A stretch of DNA of 58,155 nucleotides from Candidatus Zhuqueibacterota bacterium (lineage in GTDB: Bacteria > Zhuqueibacterota > Zhuqueibacteria > Thermofontimicrobiales > Thiofontviventaceae). Below are positions 56,639-58,155 of the stretch, piece after piece. The stretch is from NCBI GenBank assembly GCA_016931935.1, contig JAFGDW010000074.1, positions 1 to 58,155 of the forward strand, in the 5' to 3' direction. The position numbers were made by a program, and so were the translations under genes. The notes beneath the pieces were generated by a model. The model did not search any database. It saw only the letters and a program-made list of their open reading frames with translations, and was not told the origin of the DNA. Position 1 is the first letter of the stretch; each line of letters begins with the position of its first letter.

Positions 56639-56742
56639 TTATTCAAAACTAATTGAATATGATCTCAGAATTCTTAAATCATTGGTAGTTGATTGTTTTT
56701 TTGTATTATCTGAATCTACGAACACAACAAAGGGGTTACATC

Positions 56743-57534
56743 GTGATTGATATCCACACACACATTATTCCATATGTTGATGATGGCGCGGATGATTGGG
56801 CAACTGCATTGGCATTATTGCAGCAGGGTGAAAAAGATGGAATTAAAGCCGCCGTAGCAACCCCGCACATTCTTAGTGAAATTGATTACCGGCTGGAACC
56901 GGAGATAATAAAAAATTTTAAAGAACTCAAAGTCCGCGCAGAAGATGCAGGTATTAAAATGAAACTGTACCTGGGCTGTGAGATTTATGTGCAACCGGAT
57001 ATGACGCTGGAGCACACGCTCTCGACGCTCAACCAGACCGGGAAATATTTTTTAACTGAATTCCCCATGAATGCCATTCCTCGCTTTGTCGCGGAAAAAT
57101 TCTTTGAATTGATAATCGCAGATAAAGTCCCGATTGTTGCTCACCCGGAACGTAATATTGGTTTCATGAGCAAACCAATGATTGCTTATGAATTTGTGCA
57201 GCGTGGTGCTCTTATGCAAGTGAATGCCCCAAGCCTGTTAGGCAAACACGGCGAGAAAGCCCGTCAATTAGCGTTCACCTTAATCGAACATAACCTTGTT
57301 CATTTCCTTGGGAGCGATTGCCATCGTCCCTCACATCGCTCTATGGGATTGCGTGAAGCATATAAAGTCATCGTCGATAATTGGGGGACAGAAACTGCTA
57401 AAAACATCTGCTTTGAAAATGCCAGAAAAATGCTAAATGGCGAGTCCATCGAAATCCCTGAACCGATACCAATCGAGGAAATGGAAAAACCATCCATTTG
57501 GAAGCGGGTACGTACGTTTGTTAACGGTCGATAA
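56743..57534 (+). CDS. CpsB/YwqE-like PHP-domain protein
   Basis: From GTG 56743 the protein has 263 residues; AAGGGG at 56730-56735 supports it. It opens IDIHTHIIPYVDDGADDW with the PHP metal motif His5-x-His7, then ATPHIL, an Glu in GCEIYV and HPERN, and SDCHRPSHR near the C-terminus; these are metal ligands of CpsB/YwqE tyrosine phosphatases. This family dephosphorylates bacterial tyrosine kinases that regulate exopolysaccharide production. No kinase or polysaccharide genes lie in the window. PHP proteins also include histidinol phosphatases, but motif order fits YwqE better. Confidence 0.85.
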   Translation: MIDIHTHIIPYVDDGADDWATALALLQQGEKDGIKAAVATPHILSEIDYRLEPEIIKNFKELKVRAEDAGIKMKLYLGCEIYVQPDMTLEHTLSTLNQTGKYFLTEFPMNAIPRFVAEKFFELIIADKVPIVAHPERNIGFMSKPMIAYEFVQRGALMQVNAPSLLGKHGEKARQLAFTLIEHNLVHFLGSDCHRPSHRSMGLREAYKVIVDNWGTETAKNICFENARKMLNGESIEIPEPIPIEEMEKPSIWKRVRTFVNGR

Positions 57535-57854
57535 TGAATTATCAGTGTAAACGTAGTAAAAAATTAATTTTGTTATTCGACGCATGATTATACTGCGCAC
57601 GGTCATAAAATGTACTTTGCTCAAACATACTTTCCGTTGCCTGAGCCCGCTTAAGACGGAGCAACACGTCCGCGGGATCAGCCAACGATAAAAGGGACAC
57701 ATTAAAATGTTCACATTATGCCCGTTAACAGTATAATTGGTACATTCTTTCTCAGCGCTATATCCGTGATCAAAAATATCATCATTCATCTCTCAAGAAA
57801 CTTGAAATATGCTTTTAAATTCTATCAATAATCAAATGAAGATAATAGTGTGTC

Positions 57855-57892
57855 ATTCCGGTTTTAGCCGTTTTTGGGCGGAATACCGGAAT
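57855..57892. repeat. ATTCCGGT hairpin
   Basis: ATTCCGGT (57855-57862) and ACCGGAAT (57885-57892) form an 8-bp stem with partial internal pairing (GCC/GGC). No T run of useful length follows. Confidence 0.5.
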
Positions 57893-58123
57893 CTCCTTCC
57901 ACATATTTCGTAAATAAAACAAATCGTTGGAGGGTAACAATATAAAAAAAGAATAATCCGGATGTCTTATTCGCTCACGCTTAAAGCATTTTAAAAGTTT
58001 TTAGATTAAATTAGATTCGTTTTAGACGAATCTATGACACTATTCAGAAACGGGAATATATGACGATACTACGTTTATAATCCCCAACCTGGCGTAGCCA
58101 GAACCAAACAGGATATTTTTGTC

Positions 58124-58155
58124 GTAATCGGTAATCAGTGATCTGTAATCGGTGA
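58124..58155. repeat. GTAATCGGT repeat at the window edge
   Basis: GTAATCGGT occurs at 58124-58132 and 58145-58153 around AATCAGTGATCT. The words recur in reverse orientation at 44118-44188. The block is cut by the window end. Confidence 0.5.

Larger units (their letters stand above)
57535..58155. other. Terminal non-coding region
   Basis: No gene could be supported in the last 621 bases. They contain a GCCTGAGCCCGCTTAAGACGG element near 57640, a 57855-57892 hairpin and the 58124-58155 repeat, so this looks like a repeat-rich gap. The next gene lies outside the window. Confidence 0.55.

Overview
The window looks like a chromosomal segment of a Gram-negative bacterium of the FCB superphylum, possibly a Calditrichota/KSB1-like or Marinimicrobia-like lineage. 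The evidence is a 2,727-residue secreted protein ending in a type IX secretion (T9SS) type A sorting tail, a PorV-like outer-membrane protein beside it, a PcrB/GGGP-synthase homologue of the kind found in FCB bacteria, and a BamA-like barrel. Base composition is moderate by eye (low to mid 40s % GC). Phylum placement is inference. Most of the window is core chromosome; no phage, IS element, CRISPR array or rRNA was seen.

Layout. 1-5.3 kb, minus strand: acetyl-xylan-esterase-like hydrolase, Fpg/MutM-like glycosylase, and a patatin-POTRA-barrel protein. 5.5-10.5 kb, plus strand: bioY, BadF/BadG-type sugar kinase, pdxA, SAM methyltransferase, ftsE-ftsX. 10.5-13.4 kb: heat-shock group hrcA-grpE-dnaJ, without dnaK. 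13.4-19.2 kb: ComEA-like, prepilin-like, PilM-like and PilN-like genes, then rsmD-coaD and a TPR protein. 19.2-30.3 kb: a small secreted protein, the giant T9SS cargo with seven 300-bp repeats, and a PorV-like barrel with a TPR tail. 30.6-35.6 kb: a partner-switching module, namely a 1,363-residue kinase/sensor/PP2C-phosphatase/HTH/TPR fusion followed by a STAS protein that shares the fusion's HTH-like domain. 36-40.5 kb: isocitrate dehydrogenase, obg, dprA, DUF362 ferredoxin. 40.9-44.8 kb: nine tRNA genes, gltX, tadA and the SRP RNA. 44.9-48.7 kb: dnaX-ybaB-recR-pgsA-pgpA. 49.2-57.5 kb: cinA-thpR-recA-recX-alaS, PcrB-like and a CpsB/YwqE-like PHP phosphatase.

How the parts fit. The housekeeping genes keep widely conserved neighbourhoods (tadA-SRP RNA-dnaX-ybaB-recR; cinA-recA-recX-alaS). 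The lineage-specific content is the envelope and secretion block (19-30 kb) and the partner switch next to it. The switch combines an RsbW-like kinase domain and an RsbU-like phosphatase in one membrane protein. It encodes its presumed substrate, the STAS protein, next door, and both proteins carry a copy of the same small HTH-like domain. No sigma factor is present, so the output is unknown. This is the best candidate here for an undescribed system. Non-coding gaps carry several families of short degenerate dispersed repeats, and one gap holds a decayed tRNA-Glu copy.
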